DNA of 64,000 nt from CAUUJV01 sp963545565. GTDB taxonomy: Bacteria > Actinomycetota > Actinomycetes > Actinomycetales > Bifidobacteriaceae. The notes beneath the pieces are model-generated. The model saw nothing but the letters and a program-made list of their open reading frames with translations, was not told where the DNA came from and ran no database searches. The position numbers and the translations under genes were made by a program. The DNA lies in assembly GCA_963545565.1 (NCBI GenBank), contig CAUUJV010000002.1, positions 1-64,000 on the forward strand. Direction: 5' to 3'. The stretch's first letter is position 1. The number at the start of each line of letters is the position of its first letter. Of the stretch, positions 1 to 8,031 are shown one piece after another.

Positions 1-66
1 TCGAACGCCGGGCGTGGCGCCGGCACCATGGTCATCGCCGGTATCGTGGCGCCGGATGCGGTTTGA
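1..66 (+). CDS. 3' end of an unidentified gene (cut by window edge)
   Basis: Frame 1 is open from the first base to a TGA at 64-66, giving 21 residues ending IVAPDAV. Codon third positions are mostly G or C, unlike the AT-rich core genes further on, which suggests a GC-rich mobile element. No function can be named. The next ORF starts at a TTG overlapping this stop. A competing minus-strand ORF with a strong ribosome-binding site covers the same bases, so the reading is uncertain. Confidence 0.35.
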   Translation, partial: SNAGRGAGTMVIAGIVAPDAV

Positions 67-203
67 CGGAATCGGAGCGCACGGACGTGGCCTTGTTGGA
101 GCGTCTGTTGCTCCCCTCCCTGTTCGAGGAGGCCGGCTTCGCGTATATGCGTGATGTGGTGGCCGCGGTGAATGACTACCGTCATGCCTGCCGCGTCTTG
201 TGA
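63..203 (+). CDS. Small unidentified ORF, 46 aa, TTG start
   Basis: A TTG at 63-65 overlaps the TGA of the preceding frame (TTGA junction) and opens 46 codons to a TGA at 201-203. The peptide is rich in leucine and acidic residues (VALLERLLLPSLFEEAGF inside). Strong G/C bias at third codon positions favours this frame over the minus-strand alternative. There is no recognised domain and no clear Shine-Dalgarno sequence. It may be an element gene translated by coupling, or chance. Confidence 0.3.
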   Translation: MTESERTDVALLERLLLPSLFEEAGFAYMRDVVAAVNDYRHACRVL

Positions 204-311
204 TTGTCGTGGCCGTGTCATGCCGTCCTCCTTTCGTCTGCTGGTTGTTGGTTGGATCTGGTTCATCGCCCATTGCGAACTGCAATTCGTTCACGGACGT
301 CTGTTGCCTGT

Positions 312-698
312 TCAGTTGTGTCGTGTGCGTCTCCGTCGTGGCTCCTGCTCGGTCTGTCTGATCCATGCGGTCACGGGGAGTCTGATGCCTTGCGCTTGGA
401 GGAATCCGAGGTCCCGGACGATGTTCGGTCCCTCGAATCCTTCCGCCTGATCCATCATGTGTTGGATTTCCGGCTGGTAGAAGCTGAATGGCAGGTGGAT
501 CCCGGCGTCTTCCTTGGTGATTCCCCCGGTGAGGCGTTCGTCCCAGTGTGTCGTTGGTTTCAGTGGTTTGAAGATCGCGTGGTCGACTTTCGGGTGTCCC
601 GTGTCGATGTTGAGGATCGTCAGTCCGACCAGTTCCCCGTTCGTGGGTTCCGAATCCGTAACACGGGCCTGCAGCCACAGTTTTTCCTTGGTGCGCAT
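312..698 (-). CDS. DnaQ-like 3'-5' exonuclease, C-terminally truncated
   Basis: The 128-residue product begins at the ATG preceded by AGAAGGAGAAGAAAA, not at the upstream start of the frame. It resembles DnaQ/DEDD exonucleases found on plasmids and phages: DSEPT at residues 15-19 stands where family members have the Exo I motif DTETT, followed by a KP...H...GIT segment (44-61) and an Exo II-like GPNIVRDLGFL (90-100) with D97. The third motif (H or Y, x4, D) is missing because the frame ends in an arginine-rich tail about 20 residues after Exo II. The family norm is 160-180 residues, so the copy is probably inactive. It lies in the GC-rich element next to the HTH genes. Confidence 0.6.
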   Translation of the reverse strand: MRTKEKLWLQARVTDSEPTNGELVGLTILNIDTGHPKVDHAIFKPLKPTTHWDERLTGGITKEDAGIHLPFSFYQPEIQHMMDQAEGFEGPNIVRDLGFLQAQGIRLPVTAWIRQTEQEPRRRRTRHN

Positions 699-726
699 TT
701 TTCTTCTCCTTCTCTGTTCTTGCTCG

Positions 727-996
727 CTAGGCAGGCTGTTTGAGATCTTCCCCAGCATGCCGCGACCCACATCTACAGTCGGTCAGTCCGTACAGGTAAT
801 CAGTCGACACTCCAAAACCTATTGCGGTGCGCCGAATGTCTCGCGCGGTGAATCTCACCGTCCCTGCAAGTTTGTCTGAAACGGTCGGTTGAGATACCTG
901 CAGCATCGCTGCATACCGAGTCTGAGACATTCCCGTCTCGGACATGAGTTCAAGGACTCTTTTCGCAGTAACCATATCATCGTTTTTATAGGTCAT
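727..996 (-). CDS. Phage-type HTH regulator
   Basis: The chosen start (MTYKNDDMV) gives 89 residues; an in-frame start at 1032 and another at 975 are possible. Residues about 21-45 (GMSQTRYAAMLQVSQPTVSD) form a Cro/C1-type helix-turn-helix with the usual Q-T/P-T-V-S recognition helix. The rest is a short helical tail containing STDYLYGLT, typical of small phage repressors. There is no good ribosome-binding site, so a leaderless transcript is possible. It is divergent from another HTH gene at 1055, an arrangement like the repressor/antirepressor switch of integrative elements. Its likely role is control of the element; the target genes are not visible here. Confidence 0.75.
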   Translation of the reverse strand: MTYKNDDMVTAKRVLELMSETGMSQTRYAAMLQVSQPTVSDKLAGTVRFTARDIRRTAIGFGVSTDYLYGLTDCRCGSRHAGEDLKQPA

Positions 997-1054
997 GTCT
1001 ATAATCATAGGTTTTATTGGCGACAATCGCAAATCATCATGAGATAATTATTCC

Positions 1055-1600
1055 ATGGCTAGATTTTCAGTGAAAACAGATGCCTCAGAGCATCTGCAAG
1101 AAGTTTTTACAAAGAACATCCGTGTTCGCATGGCTCTCTACGATGTTAGGCAAACCGCTTTGGCCGAAGCCATGCATCTGACGCAGGCAACCTTAAGCAC
1201 AAAATTGAATCGCAGGACAGAATGGACTGTTGCGGACATTGCAAATGCAGCAGTCTTTTTTCGAGAGCCAGTCGAAAATCTTGTGAGTGCTTCCGCCCTT
1301 GAAGCAATCGGCAGCGGATCAAATTATCAACTGGTGCATGATGCACCAGTTGATAATTCTCAACATGAGCTTGCTAGTGCCTCCGGCCGCGCCTCAGCTG
1401 GTGCAGGTATGGCACGATACTACAGGCAACCGGAAGGAGGCGAAGAAAACAAAACGCACGGGACCGTCGGACCTCGCGCGTTCGTGATGGCTTCCCTGGA
1501 CGCCGATCTAATCAGCCCCGGGGCCATGGGTTCCCGCTTCTCCGCGAGATCCCGCTTTGGGTGCCCCCGACTGGATTCGAACCAGCGACGCAAGGATTAG
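1055..1600 (+). CDS. HTH regulator with anomalous C-terminus
   Basis: The first 85 or so residues form a Cro/C1-like HTH domain: VRQTALAEAMHLTQATLSTK at about 31-50, then ADIANAAVFF. It is divergent from the minus-strand HTH gene. After residue 88 the frame runs through a 37-nt palindrome and then through GC-rich sequence with no recognisable domain, ending inside the antisense strand of tRNA-Arg. The last residues (CPRLDSNQR) are the known artefact of translating a tRNA 3' half. The real protein may therefore have been longer or ended elsewhere before recombination fused its 5' part to the attachment-site region. The N-terminal domain is secure; the extent is not. Confidence 0.6.
   Translation: MARFSVKTDASEHLQEVFTKNIRVRMALYDVRQTALAEAMHLTQATLSTKLNRRTEWTVADIANAAVFFREPVENLVSASALEAIGSGSNYQLVHDAPVDNSQHELASASGRASAGAGMARYYRQPEGGEENKTHGTVGPRAFVMASLDADLISPGAMGSRFSARSRFGCPRLDSNQRRKD
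1322..1358. repeat. Perfect inverted repeat, 18-bp arms, 1-nt centre
   Basis: The left arm AATTATCAACTGGTGCAT is followed by one G and then its exact reverse complement. It lies inside the HTH reading frame at 1055. No T tract follows on either side, so it is not a typical intrinsic terminator. It could be a dyad operator, a recombination or cruciform site, or a junction formed during rearrangement. Confidence 0.9.
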
Positions 1601-1634
1601 AAGTCCTACGCTCTATCCCCTGAGCTACGGGGGC
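1562..1634 (-). tRNA. tRNA-Arg (anticodon TCT)
   Basis: Read on the minus strand, the 73-nt gene starts GCCCCCGTAGCTCAGGGGAT and ends with a TTCGAATCC T-loop region and the acceptor complement CGGGGGC plus discriminator A. The seven-base acceptor stem pairs perfectly. The anticodon loop reads CT-TCT-AA, so the anticodon is TCT (reads AGA). CCA is not encoded. The 3' end faces the GC-rich element at 1-1561, the usual geometry for tyrosine-recombinase integration at a tRNA. Confidence 0.95.
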
Positions 1635-1657
1635 GCACGAGCAATAATTATATGGCA

Positions 1658-2968
1658 CTATCGGGTCAAACCCAAGATATCGCGTTGAAAAACGAGGAAC
1701 AACGCTATTCCGCATGCTGCTATCAGTGCATAAATTCCAAAAATAACCGCATAATTAGTGCCCGGAGTTGCAATAATTCCACCAAAAATAGCAGATCCAA
1801 TAGCTGCTCCTCCTTGCATAGCTAAATCATTCATTCCGCATGCCCGACCGGACTCCTCTACACTTTTTGTGGCAAGCGTCATGTTATACGTTGGCGAAAA
1901 CACGAGCCCTGTGCCGCCGAGCATAAGCGATGATCCAATAACAATCATGAGAATACCATTGCTTTGATTGAGAAGTACCCAAGACGAGAGCATCCCTAAG
2001 ACCATCAGCGTCCCAGCAATAAGCATTGCCAATGTGGTGCCAAACCGATTAATAATTGCGCCAGATGAAGTCGCAAGAATTGCAGCAATAACGAAAGCTG
2101 GAAGAAGCATCATAGAAACGAAGGAAGTACTCAGCCCATAAACCGTTGTTCCTACGGCATTGAATAATGCAGTTATGGTGAAATTTGTGCAGAAGAAAAC
2201 GAGGATAAGACTCACCGATTTAAGCCAACGCTTATCTGCTAAGAATTGAACAGTAATAAAGGGATTGCGTGCCGTGTGAATATAAAATCCAAAAGCAACA
2301 AGAAAAATAAGCGCAATAATCCCCATCCACACGATTTTCTGCGAAATAAACAAAGTCAACATGGTAATTGCCACAGAGAATAAAGCAAAGCCGAGCGCAT
2401 CAATACGCGATTGATGAGCCGTTTTCTCAGGAATATTTCGCGCAATAAAGGGTATGCAAACAACCGAAATCACTGGAATAAGAAATACGAAAGCCCAATT
2501 AAGAGTGCTGAGGATTCCCGCGCAGAGAACACCTATTGCACTTGCCACCTGGAATCCAGCTGTATAGACACCCATATAGATGAACTTTGATTTCACGTCA
2601 AGATATCGCGAAACCATCACCACAAAAACAGATCCACACGCTTGATATCCAGCTGTTTGAACAATTCTGAAGAGGATAACTTCTACAATATTGTTGTGAA
2701 TAAAGAATCCAAGTAAAGACCCTGCAATAAGTAGCCCAATGCCAAATAATGCGAGCTTTCGCAGAGAAATAAAATCGCCCAGAGAGCCGTAAATAAAGCA
2801 GACAATACCCAACGCAACACCCGGTAAAGCAGTGATAAGTGCAGCTGACGTTGAGCTGACACCAAGCGAATCACCAATCTGAGCGTAGACAAGGTTAAAT
2901 CCTTGCAGGCATAACGTTCCCAGCATGTAAACTACCAGCAATGCCACAAGCGAGCGTTTAATCCTCAC
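1658..2968 (-). CDS. MFS permease (drug/metabolite efflux type)
   Basis: A 436-residue integral membrane protein with about 12 hydrophobic helices. Loop 2-3 carries GSLGDFISLRKLALFG (about 61-76), a form of the MFS signature G-x3-D-x2-G-R/K. The proton-antiporter-like pattern GxxxG recurs in helix 5 (AIGVLCAGILS). The overall look is that of TetA(L)/DHA2-like exporters of Gram-positives, but it is shorter than 14-helix members. It lies 152 nt downstream of a nucleoside hydrolase on the same strand with no terminator seen between, so nucleoside or base transport is a possible alternative. The substrate cannot be told from sequence. It ends 23 nt before tRNA-Arg. Confidence 0.8.
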   Translation of the reverse strand: MRIKRSLVALLVVYMLGTLCLQGFNLVYAQIGDSLGVSSTSAALITALPGVALGIVCFIYGSLGDFISLRKLALFGIGLLIAGSLLGFFIHNNIVEVILFRIVQTAGYQACGSVFVVMVSRYLDVKSKFIYMGVYTAGFQVASAIGVLCAGILSTLNWAFVFLIPVISVVCIPFIARNIPEKTAHQSRIDALGFALFSVAITMLTLFISQKIVWMGIIALIFLVAFGFYIHTARNPFITVQFLADKRWLKSVSLILVFFCTNFTITALFNAVGTTVYGLSTSFVSMMLLPAFVIAAILATSSGAIINRFGTTLAMLIAGTLMVLGMLSSWVLLNQSNGILMIVIGSSLMLGGTGLVFSPTYNMTLATKSVEESGRACGMNDLAMQGGAAIGSAIFGGIIATPGTNYAVIFGIYALIAACGIALFLVFQRDILGLTR

Positions 2969-3120
2969 AAAATCCCCTTCTGTGCTACTTCTAAGTTAAA
3001 CCCCGAATAAACCAACAAAATCGGCAGCCAACTTATTTAGCCAGCTACCGACTTTATCTATCTGTTACATATCCGTTATTATTGCCTGTTATTACTATCG
3101 ACTTTAATCTCAAAAGATTA

Positions 3121-4074
3121 TTATGCCTTGCATAAACCGGTAAGACGCGTGACTAGTTCATTGACGAAGCGATCTACTTCAACAGTAACCGCAACCTTCG
3201 TAGTCTTCACCGGATTGTTTAGCTCAGCAAAGTTACCAATAGTGCGACCACGAGTTGGTCCTTCCAAATCAACGCTCATATTGATATCAAGGGTTCCAAC
3301 AAGGCCTGGATCGATTGCGACTGCTACAGCCAAAGGATCATGCAAACCACATCCGCCTAAACCAGGGGACGTTGTTTCATATGCTTTGATGTAATAGTTG
3401 GCCATTTTACCCAAGAATTCGCCGCGCTCATTTCCTACCGCGAGCCACTCATCAGTTTCTTTATAGGTCAAAAGTGTTTGTAAGGTGACGTCTAGACCAA
3501 TCATAGTTACTGGAGCTCCAGAACAGAATAATTCATCAGCAGCTTCTGGATCTTGAGAAATATTTGCCTCTTCCCAAGCGTTGACATTGCCGGGAACAGT
3601 AAGAGCTCCACCCATTAGCACAATTTTGCCAATTTCTTCTACAATAGTCAGATCTTTGCGGATAGCAGCAGCAATATTCGTCATCGGACCAGTTGGTACG
3701 TAGATGAGATCTTTACCCCACTTATGAACGGATTCAATAATGAAGTCAACAGCAGACTTTTCTTCTGCTTGACGAGGAGAATCAGGAATTTCAATATCGC
3801 CAATACCGTTCTTACCGTGAATAAATGAAGAGACTTCCAAAACTTCGAAGCTGTCGGTGGTCTGCGAATGATCAAGACCGTAGAAAACCGGAACTTCGGG
3901 ATGCCCCATTAAATTAAGTACAGCAAGTGCATTGCGAACACCCTGCTCAAGCAGCACATTTCCATAAGTTCCTGTTACACCAATAAGTTCAACCTCTGGA
4001 CTTGCCATGGCATAGCACAAAGCCATAGTGTCATCAATGCCGGTATCTAGGTCAAGAATCAGTTTGCGCGTCAT
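3121..4074 (-). CDS. Ribonucleoside hydrolase (IunH/Rih family)
   Basis: A 317-residue cytosolic enzyme that cleaves the N-glycosidic bond of nucleosides, giving base and ribose. LDLDTGIDD at residues 7-15 is the family's calcium-binding and catalytic aspartate cluster. Further family blocks are GVTGTYGN, IYVPTGPMTNIA, LMGGALTVPGN and the late HDPLAVA motif, whose H/D complete the active site. Length is normal. A LacI-type palindrome lies about 63 nt upstream of the start, fitting control by a sugar- or nucleoside-responsive LacI repressor. It probably feeds ribose and base salvage, and the MFS gene downstream may be its transport partner. Specificity (purine, pyrimidine or broad) is unknown. 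Confidence 0.92.
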   Translation of the reverse strand: MTRKLILDLDTGIDDTMALCYAMASPEVELIGVTGTYGNVLLEQGVRNALAVLNLMGHPEVPVFYGLDHSQTTDSFEVLEVSSFIHGKNGIGDIEIPDSPRQAEEKSAVDFIIESVHKWGKDLIYVPTGPMTNIAAAIRKDLTIVEEIGKIVLMGGALTVPGNVNAWEEANISQDPEAADELFCSGAPVTMIGLDVTLQTLLTYKETDEWLAVGNERGEFLGKMANYYIKAYETTSPGLGGCGLHDPLAVAVAIDPGLVGTLDINMSVDLEGPTRGRTIGNFAELNNPVKTTKVAVTVEVDRFVNELVTRLTGLCKA

Positions 4075-4136
4075 CGTTTCTCATTTCTATTCAACTATCG
4101 TCGCTGATAATTTCACCCCACTGTTCCCAGTGAAGA

Positions 4137-4148
4137 TATAACGTTATA
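4137..4148. promoter_or_regulatory. LacI-type palindromic operator candidate
   Basis: TATAACGTTATA is a perfect 12-bp palindrome with a central CG, the hallmark of LacI-family operators. It lies 63-74 nt upstream of the nucleoside hydrolase start, in its promoter region. Confidence 0.5.
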
Positions 4149-4229
4149 CTACACGATATTTCTCTTAAACGCAAACTTTTTTGATTTTGCCTTTATATTC
4201 ACTACTTTCTTTATGACGATTCCTAAAGA

Positions 4230-4269
4230 AAAATCGCCACCAAAAGGTTCTTCCTCCGGCGGCGATTTT
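4230..4269 (-). terminator. Intrinsic terminator of the CMD-family gene
   Basis: AAAATCGCC pairs with GGCGATTTT. On the minus strand the stem is followed by TTTTTCTTT, directly downstream of the minus-strand gene ending at 4397. It could also work on the plus strand, but no plus-strand gene ends here. Confidence 0.8.
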
Positions 4270-4396
4270 AGCAGCACCTTTTTAGGTAGCACAATTCTAT
4301 ATTCCGCTATTTTGGCTTGCTTCTGCTACTCAGCTATGTGACAACTAAATGCAAGCTTAGTGTAATTTATTGCTGCTCTTTGAATTCTTTCATCTT

Positions 4397-5191
4397 TCAG
4401 GCAGCTTTTGTTGCTGCTTCAAGAGCTGCAAAGGCGTTGAGCGAGCGAGGATATCCAATCAAAGGAAGGTTATTAGAAATAACCTTAATGAGAAACTCCT
4501 TCGAATTGCCTACGCTAATATTCCCTGCGCAATGACTGCGAAGCTGAGAGTCCGCCCCGCCTTGTGCTGCGATATAGCAGAACGTAACCATTTCGCGCTC
4601 TGCATGGTTCAAACCTTTACGCGTGTAGAAATCTCCAAAGCAGTTAGCAGCAAGCCACTGGTTAATGTGAGGATATTCGGGATTTCCATGAGACGCAAAA
4701 CCTACCATACGTTCTCCAAAAATTTCTACCTGAGTTTGCTCACCTTTAGCGACTCGATCTTCAAAATCTGGAGTAGTTGTTGCACGCGGTTCATTAAGCT
4801 CTTCATTATCAGCTATTCCAAGCTTCTCAAAGATTTCAGCAGTCGCAGAAATAAATGGAAACACACGTCCCATTCCTAGGTAATCAACTGCCTGATACAC
4901 CACTTCTTTTACTTCAACAGGCGTAACACCTAAATTCATAATTGCTGGAAGCATCTCGCAAAAGAGGTCAATCCCTTGGCATCCTAGCAGCGTTGCCAAC
5001 CAGCATAATCCGCGATTGCGATTACCAAAATCAGCCTTTTCTGGAACTTCACCAAAAGCAAAATTCTCGAAACGTTCAGCTAATTCCGGATCAGTGTGCA
5101 CAATGCCTTTAAGTTCAGTCCCTACATTTTCTGCGAACATCAATGTGCGCAATTTCTGAGCTTCGTCACTAAATCGAGCTTCATATGTCAT
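4397..5191 (-). CDS. Carboxymuconolactone decarboxylase (CMD) family protein, two repeats
   Basis: The start at 5191 is chosen because GGAGGAATTGCA precedes that ATG; the frame opens 12 codons earlier without a site. The 264-residue product holds two CMD/AhpD-like helical repeats. The first (about 40-110) is NRNRGLCWLATLLGCQG followed by MNLGVTPVEVKEVVYQ. The second (about 170-250) is NHAEREMVTFCYIAAQGG followed by QLRSHCAGNISVGNSKEFL. No CxxC thiol pair is present, so AhpD-type peroxidase activity is not supported; the H/C of RSHC may be functional. Tandem CMD proteins include lactone decarboxylases and uncharacterised oxidoreductase partners. It is a single-gene unit with its own terminator. 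Confidence 0.8.
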   Translation of the reverse strand: MTYEARFSDEAQKLRTLMFAENVGTELKGIVHTDPELAERFENFAFGEVPEKADFGNRNRGLCWLATLLGCQGIDLFCEMLPAIMNLGVTPVEVKEVVYQAVDYLGMGRVFPFISATAEIFEKLGIADNEELNEPRATTTPDFEDRVAKGEQTQVEIFGERMVGFASHGNPEYPHINQWLAANCFGDFYTRKGLNHAEREMVTFCYIAAQGGADSQLRSHCAGNISVGNSKEFLIKVISNNLPLIGYPRSLNAFAALEAATKAA

Positions 5192-5400
5192 TGCAATTCC
5201 TCCTATGCTCTGCACATCCTGCTTCAATCTATCTCAGAAACTGCATAAAGCATTGAAACTATTCTTATAACGCATATTTTCTATACAGTAAGAAAGCAGC
5301 TAGGAAACTATTCGGCTTCGCAAACTGTAAAACCTCGCATGTAGACGTCTTACTCACTAGTAGAATGGAATCGTTTGCGCATAATCGGAGGAAAGAGCAT

Positions 5401-6594
5401 ATGAAGCTTGCCCTTAATTTTCTGAAGCGAGACCCTGTTCTCGTGATTGCAAGCATACTTGCTCTTATCTCATGTTTTATTGTTCCGCCCGATTCACAAT
5501 ATGCAACTTACACCCACACAGACACTATTTTTCAGTTGATTTCACTGATGATTGTGATTCAAGGCTTACAGCGCATTGGTATTTTCCGCATTATTGGCGC
5601 GAAGTTATTGAAGCGAGTGCATACGCCACGTGGTCTTGCGCTAACCTTCGTTTCATTGACATTCTTCTCTGCAATGTTCATCACCAATGATGTGGCTCTT
5701 GTGACTTTTGTTCCTTTTGCTCTTGGCGTTCTGGTGATGGCTGAGATGGAAGACAAAGCCGTTGTTACAGTTATACTAATGACTCTTGGCGCCAATATGG
5801 GCAGTATGCTTACCCCTATTGGAAATGCTCACAATTTGTATTTGAAGGCTCTCTCAGAATATTCCACCCTCAAATTCTTGGGGATTATGGGGCCTTATTC
5901 TGCTGTTGCTGCGGTTTTGCTGATTATTGCAATCTTTGTTTTTTATAGTGGAAAAACTCTGGAATCTTTCGACAGCATGACGGCTGACGAGATTGAACGT
6001 CGTGTGCTCGCTCCTTCGAAAGATAGGCATCAGCCTGATGAGATTCGCATCATGAATTACGGCAGCGGCTATGGCGGCTGGCGCACGTGGGCTTATGCTG
6101 AGCTCTTTGTTATCTGCTTGCTTGGGGTAGGTAAAATAATCCCACTCTGGCTAATGCTTGTTATTGTGGTTGTGGCAGTACTTTTCATTGATCGCCGCGT
6201 GTTCCCACGTGTAGACTGGGCTTTGCCGATCACATTCTGCATGTTCTTTATTTTCATTGGAAATATGCGCCGTGTGTACGCATTCTATTTCTTGGCTGCA
6301 CACTTCGTTAGCCAGGCACCGCTACTTTGTGGCGTGCTATTCAGTCAAGCAATCAGCAATGTTCCAACAACGGTACTTTTGAGCGGATTTTCTCATGATT
6401 GGATTCCACTCATCATTGGCACGAATTTGGGAGGCATGGGTACACTCATTGCATCCATGGCATCCCTTGTATCATATAAGGCAGTAGTTAACCACTATCC
6501 AGCACAAAAAGGCAAATATGTCAAGATATACAGCGCCTTCAACGTTGTGTTCCTACTGATTCTGGTACCTCTTGCACTGTTCATTACTCGCTAA
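5401..6594 (+). CDS. SLC13/ArsB-type anion permease
   Basis: GGAGGAAAGAGCAT precedes the chosen ATG, giving 397 residues with about 10-11 hydrophobic helices. The block FITNDVALVTFVPF (about 95-110) followed by GANMGSMLTPIGNAHNLYL is the first re-entrant signature of the ion transporter/DASS superfamily (ArsB, NhaD, CitM, SLC13). The C-terminal counterpart is QAISNVPTTVLLSGF ... GTNLGGMGTLIASMAS. Family members carry dicarboxylates, citrate, sulfate or arsenite, and the substrate cannot be fixed here. It stands alone, and its stop overlaps by 4 nt the stop of the convergent ltrA. Confidence 0.85.
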   Translation: MKLALNFLKRDPVLVIASILALISCFIVPPDSQYATYTHTDTIFQLISLMIVIQGLQRIGIFRIIGAKLLKRVHTPRGLALTFVSLTFFSAMFITNDVALVTFVPFALGVLVMAEMEDKAVVTVILMTLGANMGSMLTPIGNAHNLYLKALSEYSTLKFLGIMGPYSAVAAVLLIIAIFVFYSGKTLESFDSMTADEIERRVLAPSKDRHQPDEIRIMNYGSGYGGWRTWAYAELFVICLLGVGKIIPLWLMLVIVVVAVLFIDRRVFPRVDWALPITFCMFFIFIGNMRRVYAFYFLAAHFVSQAPLLCGVLFSQAISNVPTTVLLSGFSHDWIPLIIGTNLGGMGTLIASMASLVSYKAVVNHYPAQKGKYVKIYSAFNVVFLLILVPLALFITR

Positions 6595-7731
6595 ACATTC
6601 GCTGCATAGTGTCTGTGCAGAAGCACACCAAAAATGCCAATATGTTCAATCAAAATGATGACAATGAGCAGCGTGTACAACGATTGTGCAAACACTATTG
6701 CGATGCTTGCACATAGGTAGAATACTGCGATAATAGCAAGATCTGAGATTGTTAAACGCATCGTAGACTTTGCATAAATATTATTAGCAAGTAAAGCACC
6801 GTAGAACAATGCTGATGACGCAATACTGATACCAATACCGGCAGCAAGCATCTCTTTTTCTGTCATCAAAGTCATAGAAATGGTCATGAGATTTACGCCG
6901 ATAATCAGAGCAAAGTGCGTGTACATCAGTACGAGTCCACGCCCATTATTCAACGTATGGTCAAGCATATAATGCACAAAAAGCACATATGTTCCAAAGA
7001 GTAGAATCACGTTAATAAAAACAATTACCGGGCGCAGAGTGAAGTTTGAAACATCAAAAATCGATGCCATAGTGACAATTGTTTCTCCAAAAGTTAAGAT
7101 TACGAGCAGTTCAAAGCGCTCAATCAAATGCCCAGCATCCACAAACGCGGTATCGAACCCTTTGTTAATAAAGCTCGGAACAATAATTCCAATAATCACC
7201 ATTACCGGCAAGATAACACTCAATGAGCCAACAGGAAGCCACGAGCTACATACTGCCGTAAGAATGTAGACAGCAGTTAGTCCAGCTAGAACAATCGCAA
7301 CATTTCGCGCAAAGTATGAGCCTTCTTCTTTGCGAGACGCATGCAACCCGTAGAGCACTGCTACAGATCCCAACATTGTTGCCATGGAAAGAGCAAACGG
7401 GCGAGCAAGAGTTGCCCAGTCGTTGCCAATGGTGTTTGATAAGAACATCACTGCAATCATATTGACGCATAGCACAATGCGCTCTGCCCAGCTTGAACAA
7501 CCAAAACGATTGATGTAATTCGTCTGGAAAAGCCATGCCTGCAACACAACTAAATAAGCAATGAGATATTGAAAAATAGTCTGGCCATCAATTTCGCCTG
7601 TAGAAGGATGATGCAGCAACGACGTCATCTGAGAAATTGCACACATAGATGAGATCGTTGAATAATTCAAGTAACTCAACAGATTTGCCATGCGTGCGTA
7701 CTAAAGATTCAACGCTAGTATTGTTATCCAT
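6591..7731 (-). pseudogene. ltrA: ltrA-like membrane protein, frameshifted near the N-terminus
   Basis: The main open part (6591-7691) is a multi-helix protein with ERFELLVILTFGETIV, a signature of the low-temperature-requirement protein A family. Its apparent N-terminus does not fit the family. In the neighbouring frame an ATG at 7731 starts a sequence reading VELLELFNDLIYVC, the normal family opening, which breaks at about 7641-7645. Restoring one TG unit in TATGTGTGCA would join DLIYVC to AISQMTSLLH without a gap. As it stands, the protein would lack its true start or be made as a truncated form. LtrA function is poorly defined (membrane, possibly stress-related). Confidence 0.85.
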
Positions 7732-8031
7732 TTCTTCACTCTAACTTTCTCTACTCTGACTTTCTCTGTGAAATCACTGTTAGAAGTATTTTTATCACTT
7801 TGTTATTTTATTAATTTGCTAATTTGCCGATTTACCAATTTACGACATAAGCCGGTAGCTGCGAAGTCAAACGCTAAATTCTATAGTTCCAGTAACTCCA
7901 GAGCTCCAGTAATTCTAGAACTCTGATAACTCTAGAACTCCAGTAACTCTAATATGAATTACTCATTAAAATCCGATCAGACTGTTCAACAATTCGATCG
8001 AAGCGTTCAAGAAAATGCTAGTAAGCAAAAA
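7732..8031. other. Gene-free stretch between ltrA and dnaG
   Basis: It holds the 17-bp tandem repeat at 7887-7954, a polypyrimidine tract upstream of ltrA, and GTTCAACAATTCGA at 7984-7997, which recurs upstream of alr. No ORF or clear terminator is seen. Confidence 0.6.
7887..7954. repeat. Four-copy 17-bp degenerate tandem repeat
   Basis: Four head-to-tail units related to CTCCAGTAACTCTAGAA start at 7887, 7904, 7921 and 7938, with a weaker partial unit before them. They lie downstream of dnaG and upstream of the intact ltrA start. Confidence 0.85.

Noticed and set aside
1540..1600. Protein-like ending CPRLDSNQR of the HTH frame
   Set aside because: It is the antisense of the tRNA-Arg 3' half, a known translation artefact, so it is not a domain.
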